Assembly: GCA_001414485.1 (NCBI GenBank)
Contig: LLEY01000025.1
Location: 186,001 to 250,000, forward strand
DNA from: Calycina herbarum
Lineage: Eukaryota; Ascomycota; Leotiomycetes; Helotiales; Pezizellaceae
Direction: 5' to 3'
Length of the DNA stretch: 64,000 nt
A model generated the notes under the pieces. It searched no databases, was not told the DNA's origin, and saw only the letters and a program-made list of their open reading frames with translations. Position 1 is the stretch's first letter. Each line of letters opens with the position of its first letter. Position numbers and translations under genes: made by a program. This document shows, piece by piece, positions 44,551 through 56,302 of this stretch.

Positions 44551-46456
44551 TTATGCACCGATCCTCACGTATCCCTGTACAACCTGGTTATCAAGTACCT
44601 CCAATCCCCTTCCATTGTTATTTTGTCCATTCCCATTCGGGAGTCGGAAATTCGATGTTTGCGCCATAGGTGCCTCCGGTGCTCGATTTTGTTGCGGGAG
44701 GTCGTTCATTTCCATGTAAGAATCATCATCGTCCATGTCCGCATCTGCATCGGCATCTGCGTCACTTCCCATATCATCGTTACTCTGGCTGGTGAGATCC
44801 GTGACTTGGACTTGAACGGGTAGGTTGTTATTCGAGTTCGACATTGAAACATTGTTCGGTGTATTGTGGATGTGATTTTGGTTTTGGGGTGGGTTGGGTG
44901 TTATGGGGGTTCGAGCAGGAGCGAGAGTTTGTTGAGAAGGTCCAGGAGCAGAGTTTTGCGGTGCGGATTCTCCGCTCAGTGACCTTTGAGCTGATAAACC
45001 GTTGCCGCTTCCTCTTGCCTCTTTCACGACTATTTTCCATTTTCCAATTGCGCGGTCTATTGCCGTATCTAGATGCAAGTTGACACAGGACATATCATGC
45101 CCCACAAATTTCCGGGACAATCCCATTTCGCCCAGTCTACTAATCTCGTTCGCGTTGATGGGCATAGTCGTAGGTGATACCAGTTTGAATTCCCTTGGAT
45201 GTTGCAGCCGGCTCAATTCATCCACCTGGATTTTCAAATGTCCTGTTTCTTGTTGAGCGAGATCCCTCTCCGTTTTTAATTGTTGAATCTCCTCTGATTG
45301 ACGACCTAAGCTACGTGCCATTTCCAGTATCCATATTTCCTGCCGCTTGGAGTGGGTTAGTGAGTTCCAATGGGCGAAAACAGCATGGAGATGTTCCGAG
45401 ACTCGTAACTCAAGGTCGGAAGCTTCAGCTTCAGCTCGTCGTGCTACTTCTGCCGGGTCTTCGATCAAATCATCATACTCTGGATGTGGTGGTGGGTAGG
45501 ACATATCATCGTGGGCTATAGTAGTTGCTACCTGGCATGAAATTCGAAATCGATTGAACTCGTTAGCGAAGTATTCTCGGACTGCTTGATATTGTTGATC
45601 ATCTGGCGGTTGTATGGACCATGATGTAGAAGAGGCAAGGGGCATTGCTTGGTATAATGTAGGAGGTGGCGAGAGGCCGCGGAGGACAATACTTGGAAAG
45701 TCAAGGGTAAGTGGATCGTAGTCGAATACTTTCAGGTCATCGATACGGCGCCTAGTATTTGTTAATATAATTCTTGGACTAGCAAGATAACACTTACTTT
45801 GCAGCCCTGACGGACCCCAGTATTTCCCTCAAAGCTAGTTTTGCAGCTTGCGCGTTGTCCAGAGCATCCATCATCTTTTGCTTCTGCTCAAAGGTAGTTT
45901 TTGCCAGCATCTGTTTGCTCACAGACCGGCCTCTATTGCTGTCTCCTTTCCTAGCCCCGTCTCTGTCGTCACTGTCCCAACTCCGTACCGAGTCTCCATT
46001 TCTTAGATTTGGAATAACATTCATGACCCCCGTTGTTTCCCAACCGGCAGCATTTAGTTTCCAAGTAGTCTTCCGTGACTGTGGTCCCCGTTCCCCCTCA
46101 TCGTCCCTCCGTAAACTTGGCGAACGTCCCCCTCTGGCAGAATCTGGCCGTGGACTCCGTCTATCATGAGCACTCGGTGTTCCCGCCGGTGTAGAGTCTT
46201 CCCTCCTCGAAGTAGAATTTCGTGGCTGTCTCCTTGTAATCCCCCCTCGCATTTTCCGTATCTCGTCAACATCGTGGACTCCATCTGAAGGTTTTGGGTT
46301 CTTCTCTTTTATGTACAGATCGAGATGGCGCCCCAGCGAAGAGGAGGTAAATTTCTGGTGGCAGAATGGACATGCTTTGTCTTTGGGCGCGCTCCCCTTC
46401 CCTCCATTTATTGACGTATCGGCGTTGGACCCAGGGGTTCCCATTTGTTCGGCCAT
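44551..46456 (-). CDS. UBZ-like zinc finger protein conserved in filamentous fungi, 619 aa
   Basis: Minus-strand exons 45798-46456 and 44551-45751 with a 46-bp intron (GTAAGT..ACTAG); phase 2 closes and gives RAAKRRIDDLKVFDYDPLTL across the junction. Near the N-terminus ACPFCHQKFTSSSLGRHLDL, then YIKEKNPKPSDGVHDVDEIR, is a conserved motif of fungal proteins with a rudimentary Rad18-type (UBZ4) zinc finger: CxxC and His are present, but the last ligand is not obvious. An Arg/Ser-rich stretch and a helical segment (TTFEQKQKMMDALDNAQAAK) follow. The second exon contains a long coiled coil (SLGRQSEEIQQLKTERDLAQ, QETGHLKIQVDELSRLQ), then a low-complexity part with NQNHIHNTPNN, an acidic DADADADADMDDDD run and an Asn-rich end. 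Function unknown; a chromatin or ubiquitin-related role is inference. Confidence 0.8.
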
Positions 46457-47429
46457 GTTTTTGTCTGCGCCCTGCGAGCAGCTTTACAATCGCATTTGGT
46501 TTGGTATTCGCGGGAGAAGGAGATGGGTAGGTAAACGAAGGTGGTTGAAAAGGAGAATTGTCCGGAGGTCTCAAAGAAGCTCAACCTGGACGGGGACGAG
46601 GGGTGATAAGGAATGTCGAAGGATGCAAGTTTGCGTGGCAGAGAAGTCGTTGTGCATGTAGATTGAAGTCGAAGCAGTTCAAGGGGTTCTGCAGTACTGC
46701 AGTGCAGCTGGAAATGCCCATCCCGTCTCCGGGTGAGAACTTTCGGACAAGGTTCTGGAGGGAGCACCCACTGGCCCACCCACTGGCCCACCCACACGCT
46801 ATTTTAGGGGCTGTCAAGCCTACCCTGGGCCCGGGAGAGGCCTCTGTAAATCCCCCTGATGCCCAGCCTCGAGTGTTCGAAACAGCACAGCACCTTTGGA
46901 TAATTACCTACACCTACCTACTGTACCACCGTACTTTTTTTTGGAAGAAAGGAAGCAGACCTACAGCAGGATTTGGGTGCGAGCCGTGGAATCTCTCAGA
47001 CCGGTATGTTTTACTAATACCCGGGCCTTCTAAATTGGCACGGATCTATGAAAAAGGGGCAATAGGCTTCGCAGGCTTTGACAATTGTTTGGCGCTTCAC
47101 CTCACGGAGTAATTAAAGTAGAATCGAGAGATATTTGACCTGCTGCCACCATTTCTCCTTTCAACTACACAGCTGGGGCTGAAACATTAGGGGGGTATGG
47201 CACTCCTACCAATGGAAAGTGCGCATTGCAATGTCAACCAGATTGAGGCGCGGTTTGAACGGCAGCCATAACGAAGCATTGGATGAACGTCTTTCACGTA
47301 GGTGCTGATCAGATAGTATGGATTCTTGATAACCGCTGTCTAGTAGCTCCTTACGAGTGCAGTTGGAGGTCTATCTATGCATTTCAAAAAATTGCGCCAT
47401 ACAACCAAAGCCACCGTTGGCGTTTCCAA
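46457..47429. other. Intergenic between Rei1 3' end and the UBZ gene start
   Basis: Holds the promoter of the UBZ gene. CCACTGGCCCAC occurs in tandem (46767-46797). No gene supported. Confidence 0.5.
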
Positions 47430-49170
47430 TTACTGCAGCAATGGATCCTGGGAAAATGGTTAGTTGGGATGAGGCAGATACTGGGTAGGTGTCGACTTAC
47501 TCTGAAATGCTTTTGCATATTGCCACCTTTGTTGACACGCCATTGGAATGTTCGTTGCGCATGCTGCTCCGCCTTTTGCGATTTCTTCTCAGCAATTTTC
47601 ACCTCTCTTCTCTTCTCATCGCTAACACCAATCATTCCCAGACCACCTTCTGAACGAGGGATCATGGCACGGCCACGCTCTCCGTTAGTACGCGCCACTT
47701 GTCCATCCATCTCCTCATCTGAACCAGCTGCCTCTTCGAGCGCCAGTTGCTCTGCTCTTTCAGCCGGCGATGGGTGATTGTGTAGATTTTGTCTGTAGTA
47801 TTTGTTCAATGATCGATGACCCACCGTTCTTCCAGATGGGAGATGAAGTTCGTAATCAGAATAGAAAACAGCGTGTGCGTGCTTATGAGCATGCGAGTGC
47901 CAGCCATCCTTGTTGTGATGCGGACGAGGATCAGAGTGAGAGTGGTGCGGGTGTTGGTCGAGTTTCTCATATTGATGCTGACGTTGGTCGAGTGGAACTG
48001 CCGTGAGATCTGCGGAATCAAGTGACGATTCGGAACTGTCTGTTTCCCATCCATCACCCTCCTCCATTTCCTGGTCACCCTCTCCATCTGTTTGCTTGAC
48101 ATGTCTCTTGGCTCCCAGTTTGACACCACCACTCTTCTTCTTACCTGGTAGCTCATCCTCGTCGTCAGATTCATCTTCGACGTCCGAATAAGTGCTAGTG
48201 AAGTCATAGAACTCTCCAATCTCAAGTTGTTCATCTTCTGTACCAAATGGAATCTTGCAATGTCCCGTGTCTCTCATGTGAGTCTGAAGGCCAAACACCG
48301 AAGGCTTTAATTTACCGCAGTATAAGCATTCGTGATACTCGTAGATTTTCTCGTGAAGTGAGCCGAACAATCCTTCAAGATTTACCAAGTAAGGTTTTTC
48401 AGGTATGAACATTCCATGGATACGCTCCATGTGATTGAAATTCAAATCTAGAGACGGGGACTCATAATTGCAGAAAAGGCAGCGCTTCAAAGCAGTTTCG
48501 TGGGGTATTTCATCATCGGTAGCAGTGACCGAAGAAGCAGTGGCAATAGATCCTTCTCCATTCTCTGTGGCGGGTCGTAGCGGGAGCTTAGAGGAGGTTT
48601 CATCCAAATCAGTCTTCTTGATTCCCTTGACAACCTCGTTGATCTCGTCTTCTGAATCCGAGTCGAGACGTTCCTTCGACACATTTGGTTCGCCGAGAGA
48701 AAAGGTTGAACTCTGTACGGATCTCGCATCGTCATTCACCTTCTTGCTTCCAGCGCGCGCCAACTTTGCTCTGTGCTTTGCACTTCCAATGTGATTTCGG
48801 TATGCGTTCTCGCTGAAGTATGTTCGAACACAAACTGTGCAAGTATTCTCGTAGGCGGCTTTGCTGGCGGCGGCAGTGGTGGATTCTTGTGCTTGAAGAA
48901 CCTTTTCGGTAAAAACCTCGGAGGAGATGGGAGGGAGGGACGTAACACGACGCTTCAAATTGTATCGACTGTTACACATCGCGATCAGTCAACAAATCGC
49001 GCATCATGGAAAGGGTTCTTCTTCTCTTACTGCCAGTCGCTGCGCATGTGCCCTCTTTGAAGTTCGCTGTTTCTGAACGCCACCTGACAAGTGTTGCAAG
49101 TGTAGGGATGAGTCGACGAGGTGTCTGCTTGAGCCGAAGCTGGTACTCTGCTGGCGGTGATTGACGCCAT
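47430..49170 (-). CDS. rei1: Cytoplasmic 60S subunit biogenesis factor Rei1 (ZNF622-like), 541 aa
   Basis: Acts late in 60S ribosomal subunit maturation in the cytoplasm, where Rei1 helps remove Arx1/Alb1 and checks the peptide tunnel. Minus-strand exons 49031-49170, 47501-48968 and 47430-47447; introns 62 and 53 bp. Four C2H2 zinc fingers: YTCNTCQVAFRNSELQRGHM (first, SDWHRYNLKRR rebuilt across the splice), TCTVCVRTYFSENAYRNHIG, RCLFCNYESPSLDLNFNHME and HECLYCGKLKPSVFGLQTHM. An acidic tract follows (DVEDESDDEDELPG). The conserved region LHLPSGRTVGHRSLNKYYRQ precedes the family's C-terminal end; the last tiny exon encodes DPLLQ, giving MQKHFRDPLLQ, the family signature at the very end. The six-codon final exon is unusually small but conserved in kind. 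Confidence 0.95.
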
Positions 49171-50546
49171 GTTTTCCGATCAAACTGGTGTAATTGTTTG
49201 TTCTTTTTTTGAATTGTTGTGGTGGGGGAGAGGAGGGGGAGGGTCGGTTTCGATAAGAGGGACGTCGATAAGAGGGAAATATTTTGCTGGAGAAAAGCTC
49301 AGCGAGATGAGACTTTTCCGGCTTATATATCGAAAGGGGTAACAAAGCACATGCGTTCGTGGATTATGAAGACGTACTTGCTGTAGAGCGACGGGTGACA
49401 AATGGATGATGGAGATTGGGGATTTGCGATCAGTCAAGTGCAGATAGATTACTTTTTGGCATTAATTTTGTGGTGGGGTTTTCTGTTCATTTGCCTCCGC
49501 TTCAGGTTCCGCGGCGAGTCACAGTCGGAGCAGAAGTGCGTCATTCCGGCCAGGTTATTCCGTTCCGGAGATAATCAGTTCTATTGCAACTTTTCAACAA
49601 ATCCTATGGAGCTACTCAAAATAACCAAAACTTTATAGGAGTACTAACCGAGCCCTTATACATCATTCAATATTTATTTCATATTTCTGCGATATTATAA
49701 AAGTCTAACATGGCGTGGTAGGACGGGCGACAGAATTGACTACTTTCACTCTCCTGCACTATTACTTCTATCTACGAGAAGTACCAAAACCTATACTTCG
49801 ATGCAAACAAGAAAAAAACTCTGTAAATTAAAGCAACTATTCGTGTTTTTGTTGTACTTCTAACAGTATTTGTTATCACGTTGCGATTTCAGTGCCTTCA
49901 ACAGTAAAAGAAGCAGTAAATACTTGGGGGTCGTACCTGCCTCCCGGCAGCATAATTTACTACCCTGCTTAAATCGCAACGTAATAACTTAATAACAAAT
50001 AATCGCCAAAATATAACAAAGGTATGAATAGATGGGCACGATGCTAATGTACTCTTCTTAACAGTATTGAGAGTTTTTATCTTATTTGCGTCGATTTATC
50101 AGTTGATAAATTGTGCACATTGAAGTAATGGTGCTACTTCTTTTGTCCACTGGGAGGCCTGCCTACCCATTCTGACTTTCTAGTGTAATTCATGTAAATT
50201 GTCCCAAACACTTGGAATAATTTGAAATTATCCTGATGGTTGGAGCAATCAACTTTGATCGTCCCAGAGGGCTAGAACAACGAGATGTATCGAGGGGATA
50301 TTGTTATCCATAGCGAGCTCACTAGGCGCCGACAACTCACCGAATCTTGGCAACGCCGGCCCTGTCACTTCGAGTCCCTGAACTACTCCACTCCACGAGG
50401 CGCCGTACAACCCAAGGCAACTAACGTCCATCCGGGAATCCTCGAATCAACATCATTTTTAAATCCTATCGTGCCTTCTTCCTGCATGAGGTTCTATATG
50501 CGACATCCGCCCTCTTAAAACCTTCACGATCCTCGCGATAAATGTC
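49171..50546. other. Divergent intergenic between Rei1 and the HECT ligase gene
   Basis: Shared upstream region of two divergent genes. Holds an AT-rich patch 49620-50130 with a fold-back element and a dispersed repeat copy at about 50196-50252. No additional gene. Confidence 0.5.
49866..50004. repeat. Short fold-back element
   Basis: GTTATCACGTTGCGATTT (49872-49889) pairs with AAATCGCAACGTAATAAC (49971-49988) at 17 of 18 positions. Outer TATTTGTTAT and ATAACAAATA, and inner GAAGCAGTAAAT and ATTTACTACCCTGCTT, extend the pairing with interruptions. Total about 140 bp, in AT-rich DNA, resembling a MITE-like element. Confidence 0.65.
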
Positions 50547-53500
50547 ATGACTCGAGATATTCAAGGCCTCCGCGATGGTCAAGATCCTGCCACCGAAGAT
50601 GAGGTTTACGCAGCCTTATGGGCAACCGCCCCGTATCCTCGACTTCCAGAAGACGCGCCAGACGAATTGAAGAATTTCATTGTCGATGTGGAGGACCCAA
50701 AGCGTATATACACCATACATCGAGCTGCCAGGAGACATCAATTTCAGCTCTTGGTTGAGAGGTAGCACTGCCATGATTACCTCGACTTTACCTGTGATAA
50801 GTTTCTAACACATTGGCAGATATATTTTCCAAATAAGATATGGTTGCAAGGTCAAGAACTGCCATACAACTACCTGTTTCTCTTGTCGCAAACGTCTGGC
50901 AGCAGGCGCGCCAGTTCGGAGGTACAATGCCACAAGTGCTCGCACACTCGCAATATATATGGCAAGCCAGGACAATCCCGATCAAGGGCTTTGCAACAAC
51001 CCAAGCGCAGACCGACTCCCTCCGAAGTCGCCAAAGCCTTTCAAATCACGAAGGAGGGATGCTAGTAGCGAGCCTGTGGAAAAAGCGTCAGGTAGTTTGG
51101 ATCGCAGGCGCATTAAGAGTGACGATGGGCCTCCTAGGGAAACGAATAATAACCTGCGAGTAAATTCTGGCTCCAGCACACGTGCCCCAAGTACAAGCAC
51201 AACAGCTAGCATAAATGGGAATGATTATAGTGAGGAAGGAGGGCCGGAGATTCCACTTTTTGAAGAGCCAACGAAGACGGACCATAAATCTTTTGTTCAA
51301 AACGTCTTCGGTACTGTGGCATTCAAAATGCTTGAATGGCTTACCCCACGAAGTTTGGAAGCAATGTCTCGACCCGATGAAGAGGAACGAGGAGTGATTT
51401 TGAAATCCCCACAACCGACCAAACCCACAGCTAACGCCGAGAAGAAAGTAGAGGCTGTTCCTTTACCCGTACGGAAACTACCAGCAAACCCTGCCTCTAG
51501 TTTACCTAACCGCAATCTGGAGCCCGAAGTGCCAAAATCGTCGCCCCCAAAATCTACTTCCAATGAACCTATATCTCGCCCTGTTACCGACCCGAAGACC
51601 GTTGCCAATTCAGTCACGAAACGGAGCTCCAAATTAAACGGTGGTAGGCGACCAGAAGCCAACGAACCTCAAAACCCAAAGGGTATCCTAAACTTATCCA
51701 GAACAAATGATACACCGGATATGATGGACTTGCCGCAATTTCGATCTTCCCAAGCGAAGCGTAAACTCTCCACATCTCGCCAGACACTCATCACCAATCC
51801 CATGATGCATATGCCAGAAAGAAACTTAACACCAGTTATAAAGTCCGCTCCTGTTAAATTGTTACCTGAAGTGAAGAAAGAAATCTTGAAGGATGAAGCC
51901 ACTGAACATGCAAAACGAGACTCGCAACTCGGCGCAAGAGGCGCCGTGAAAAAAGATCCCAGAGAAACTCCAATTTCAGAGACTTTGCCTGTTGAGGACA
52001 AGGTTCTCCCCCAGTCACTTTCACTCCTTCCAATTGACCTTTTGAATTTTCTTTGCGACACCTTGCAGTCTCATGGGACATCAGAAAAGCATGATTTGCA
52101 CCCCGCGGAAGTCGGGCAGCCATTAAAAAGGTGGCTGAATAGCGGTAGCTCATATACAGACGGACGAACTTCCGCGTTGAAAAAAGAAGAGTGGAAATCT
52201 TTCATTGAGCAAGGTTTCTTCGACGTGCTCTCGAAATCGGACACTCTGATACAATCTTTCAGCTACTGTGACCAAAGATTGTATGACACCCAGACAATGT
52301 GGTATTTGATGCTCCGATTGACTCGGGTTGCCCCATCTCTGGTATTCGACAGTCTATGGATAGCGGCGGCTGATCTCTTCAACGCCCCAGAAACCTTGGA
52401 ATCAATTCAAGATTGGACTAAAGAGGCACCATCTTCAAACTCCTCGAAAAGAGCTTTGTCAAACAATGAGGCGGCGAGGTTGATCAACATATGCTTACAT
52501 GCTCTTGTCGCAACCGCACCCCTCGTTTCTGATGCTCGTCAATTAGCGAACATGTCCAGGATACGGTCATACGGTTTGGCGATGTTGGGCAGAGAAACGT
52601 CTTCCCTTGAGCCTGTCAAGTTGTGCCTGCAATACGAGGACGCCTTCACGAATGATTTGGCCCTTCGACTCGCTCGTCGGCTCTTTGCCTCTATACCTAC
52701 TAGGCGAAGGTTCACTGAATTAATGGAGCTGCAGAATGACATACGGGCTGATGGAAAGCGTGAGCCTGACGTTCTAGAAGGCGTATTGGCAACATTGAAG
52801 TTCCTTGATTTGGGCACAATTCCTGCACTGGACTTCCACGACCAAGAGCGTGATTTGCACGAGAAGAGAGTTCCAACTTTACTGCTGGACTGGGCAAGGA
52901 CAGTCATGCTTCAAGATTGGGATGGGTCTGCAGAGGTACCCGCTGATGGATCCTTTGGCGGGGCTCTTGCTATGATGGCTGCAATTTGTAAGTTGGTCAT
53001 TATTCGTATTGAGTGTCACATACTAATATCCTTCAGACAAGCATAGAAAATCTTTGCTTCTAGGAGATATCCACTTCCGAACTGAGTACTTTGCTGAAAG
53101 ACTCGATCCCGTCAGTATGCCCCTCGAATGGCTATCTTTCGAGTCAAACAGAAGAACTATTCATCTTCTCGACTATCCATACCTCTTCAACCCTTCCACG
53201 CTAGTAACTTATTTCCGCGCAATAAACTACTCTCGGATGAATGAAGCGTACGAATCTGGAAAAGCTACGACTGGTCTTGTGCATTCAATGGCTTCCGAGA
53301 ACCAATTAATGATCGATCAGAGTGCACGCTACAGACTATTTGAACGCCTTCGCGTTGCTACTTCGAAGTTTCTAGTCCTAGAGATTAGTCGTCGCAGCGT
53401 GTTGGTTGACACTTTTAATGCTGTCTGGAGGCGAGAAGAACGTGAACTCATGCGGCCCTTGAAGGTTCGCTTGGGTGAGGGTGGTGGCGAAGAAGGATTG

Positions 53501-54535
53501 GATTCTGGAGGTGTTCAACAAGAGTTTTTCCGCTTGGCCATTGCAGAAGCCCTCAATCCTGATTATGGTATGACACCACCACAAAACTGATTTCGTACTC
53601 GACCGTACTAACGAATTATAGGGACCTTCACTATCGACACTCGAACAAAGATGACCTGGTTTCAACCAGGTTCACCAGAACCTCTCTGGAAATTTCAGCT
53701 AATTGGAACGATAATCTCTCTAGCCGTATACAACGGGCTTATTCTCCCAGTCACATTCCCGAAGGCACTATATCGCAAGCTTCTGGGTCACGATGTGACT
53801 GAGTTACATCACATTGCAGATGGCTGGCCGGACTTGACAAATGGGTTGACCTCGCTTCTGGAATGGGATGAGAAAGACGGCTTGGTTGAAGACATCTTTG
53901 CTCGAACTTACGAATTCAGCACCGAGCAATTTGGTCAAGCAGTTAGTCGCGAGATGGGAAAATCAAACCCGTGGCCTCAATTTTCTGACCCACAGGCGTC
54001 TGCAAACCCGGAAGATGCCCCAATGGTAACAAACGAGAACCGCAACAACTATGTCAGTGATTACATACGGTGGTTGACCGATATTTCAATTTCTCCTCAA
54101 TTTGAGGCTTTCAAAACCGGGTTCTTTACATGCGTTGATCGCCGCTCTCTTTCTCTTTTCGACCCCGAGACTCTGCAATCCGTGGTAGAAGGAATACAAG
54201 AAATCGACATATCCGAGATGAGACGTGCAACACGGTACATTGGGTGGGAAGCTTCCCATCGCACAGTGAGGGACTTCTGGAGTATCGTCAAACGGTATGA
54301 TCTCGAGACGAAGAAGAAGCTGCTGGAGTTTGTCACCGCGAGTGATCGGGTGCCTGTTGGTGGAATGCGAAATCTGCAATTCACTCTCCAGCGAAATGGT
54401 ATTGATGATGTGCATCTGCCGACCACTTATACATGCTATGGGATCTTGTTGCTCCCAGAGTATAGCAGTAAGGATGTATTGAGGGAGAAGTTGAAGATGG
54501 CGTTGGAGAACTCGAAGGGATTTGGCTTTGCTTGA
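50547..54535 (+). CDS. hul4: HECT-type E3 ubiquitin ligase, HUL4-like with AZUL finger, 1275 aa
   Basis: Transfers ubiquitin from an E2 to substrates via a catalytic cysteine. Exons 50547-50761, 50820-52987, 53037-53567, 53622-54535; all phases close. Residues about 72-125 form an AZUL zinc finger (YIFQIRYGCKVKNCHTTTCF then SCRKRLAAGAPVRRYN, C..C..C..C spacing as in UBE3A and yeast Hul4). A long disordered Ser/Pro/Lys-rich stretch follows. The middle is helical (SLLPIDLLNFLCDTLQSHG ... MWYLMLRLTRVAPSLVFD). The HECT domain begins about WRREERELMRPLKVRLGEGG, includes LDSGGVQQEFFRLA, FQPGSPEPLWKFQLIG and GVPVGGMRNLQFTLQR-like segments, and ends at the catalytic Cys1243 in TTYTCYGILLLPEY, with GFGFA at the C-terminus. 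All expected parts are present, so it should be active. Confidence 0.94.
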
Positions 54536-56302
54536 TTGAAGCGACTTTGTTGTTTATAGCGCGCGGAGACGCATACGGTGGCGTTTTGAGGGTTGCACAA
54601 ACATATTATTAGGTGGTCATTGGTGTCGATGGCATGGAGATGGAAATGGAGTTAGTTGCCTTGCATCTAGATGGTTGCTGGCTCAGCGGGCGTTGATTTT
54701 TACATATTGCTATTCTGTTCGAATATGGACTCTTTTTTACATCTCTAAATTACCTTTTCCGAAAACGTGAACCCTAATGATTGAGTTTTTGCATCAGACT
54801 GAATTGACGGAGCTTATTTCCGCTGATATTATTTATTTTGACGAGGTTCTTTTTCAGAGTATTCACATGCTATGGACCGCCGCTCCAGGGGTCTTCTCGA
54901 GAGGGTCGTGCAACAAGCTCTTTCCCTTTCATATATTTTCTCAACTACCCGGCTGTTGTTAGTGTCGCGCCACAGCATCATCCAATAAACCAAACATCAG
55001 CCTCTTCATTAAAATAATTCCCTATATACTCCAAACAAACCACTTTCCAATGGCACGCACACGAAACACCAAAGACTATATATTATATAAACGACAAGAC
55101 TTCTAGATTCTCAAGAGAGAAATCTGGATTGCGCAATGGATCCCGCCACACCCGTCTAAGATGTCGGTACATGACGGACCGGGCAAACAATTACTTAGGA
55201 CGCGTAACATGGGAATCATGGGTCGAGAGTCGGGAAGGGTATCCTAAATGCGACAATCGGCCCAGATTTCCCAAGTTTACAGGAGACGCGGGAGAGGGGA
55301 CCGTTGAAGACTGGAGATCGGAAACATATCGATGACCTGATTTGTTGAAATCGCGAGATGCAGGGTTGGAGGTACCTCACGCGGGCCCTCTGTCATGAAT
55401 TACCAACTAAACTGTTTGTTACTCTCCTTCTCTGGGTTCCGGGGGGTCTCGTTGGTATTGGCTGGCTCAGACAGACCTGCAAGGGGACATACGAGAGGGA
55501 TATTGTTATCTTTACGTGTAACCCTTTGCGACCTCCAATGAGGTCTCTTAGATGTTGCAGTCGAAGTCAACAGCGAGAGAACAAGAGGTAAAGAGTAGCT
55601 GAATGCTTTTTTGAAAGCATCGATGAAGTCTCATCTTTACCCTGGATTTCCAGATGAAACAGAAAGACCCTGGAATCTCCAGAAATGATTCTATCGCCAA
55701 ACTCCAGAAATGGCGATCGCTGGCAGGGAATTCTCTTTATCCATGCAGAGGGTTTTGCCTATTTGGACCACGGAGCAAGCGCTCCGTTGAAAATCCGTCC
55801 AAAAAACCGACGAATTAGCCTCCATTGCTCTATAAATTTTGTTATGCGGCACCCCAATAACATCTCCTTGTCATAAAGCTGCTCATTGCATTCGCTTCAA
55901 ATGCATGTTGGTCAAGGGAGATTTAACCGATAGCATGCGATTTGTGGAGACTGCTCTTCGTGTCTTGGTTTAAGAAATGCCCTGGTTATAAGTATACGAG
56001 TGTGCCTATAGAGTGGATGGATAAACTGTCAAAGAATCTGGGGATATGGATAATTCTTCTTCTTCAGGTCAGAAGTCCTTGTGGGGGTTCAAGGATACTG
56101 AGTTGGTGTACAACAAGACTGTTGCAAGCAGCGGTGACATTGACAGGGGCATCAAGAAATGCATGACATACATAGCAGATGCTGCACCCTCTTTTCTCGA
56201 GGTCTGTTCGCGACCCAAGGAAAGTTGGACTTGCAGTAACTTCAGGCTGGAGTTGATTGCAATTCGTTCTTACTTCTAAGTGATATCGTTGTTCAATTCA
56301 AG
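54536..56302. other. Intergenic, no gene recognised
   Basis: About 1.8 kb of mixed composition between two plus-strand genes. Small frames at 55129-55335, 55358-55591 and 55942-56166 have no coding signs. Confidence 0.5.

Noticed and set aside
47806..48246. 146-codon frame overlapping Rei1 in another frame of the same strand
   Set aside because: Shadow of the Rei1 second exon; the Rei1 frame carries all conserved zinc fingers.
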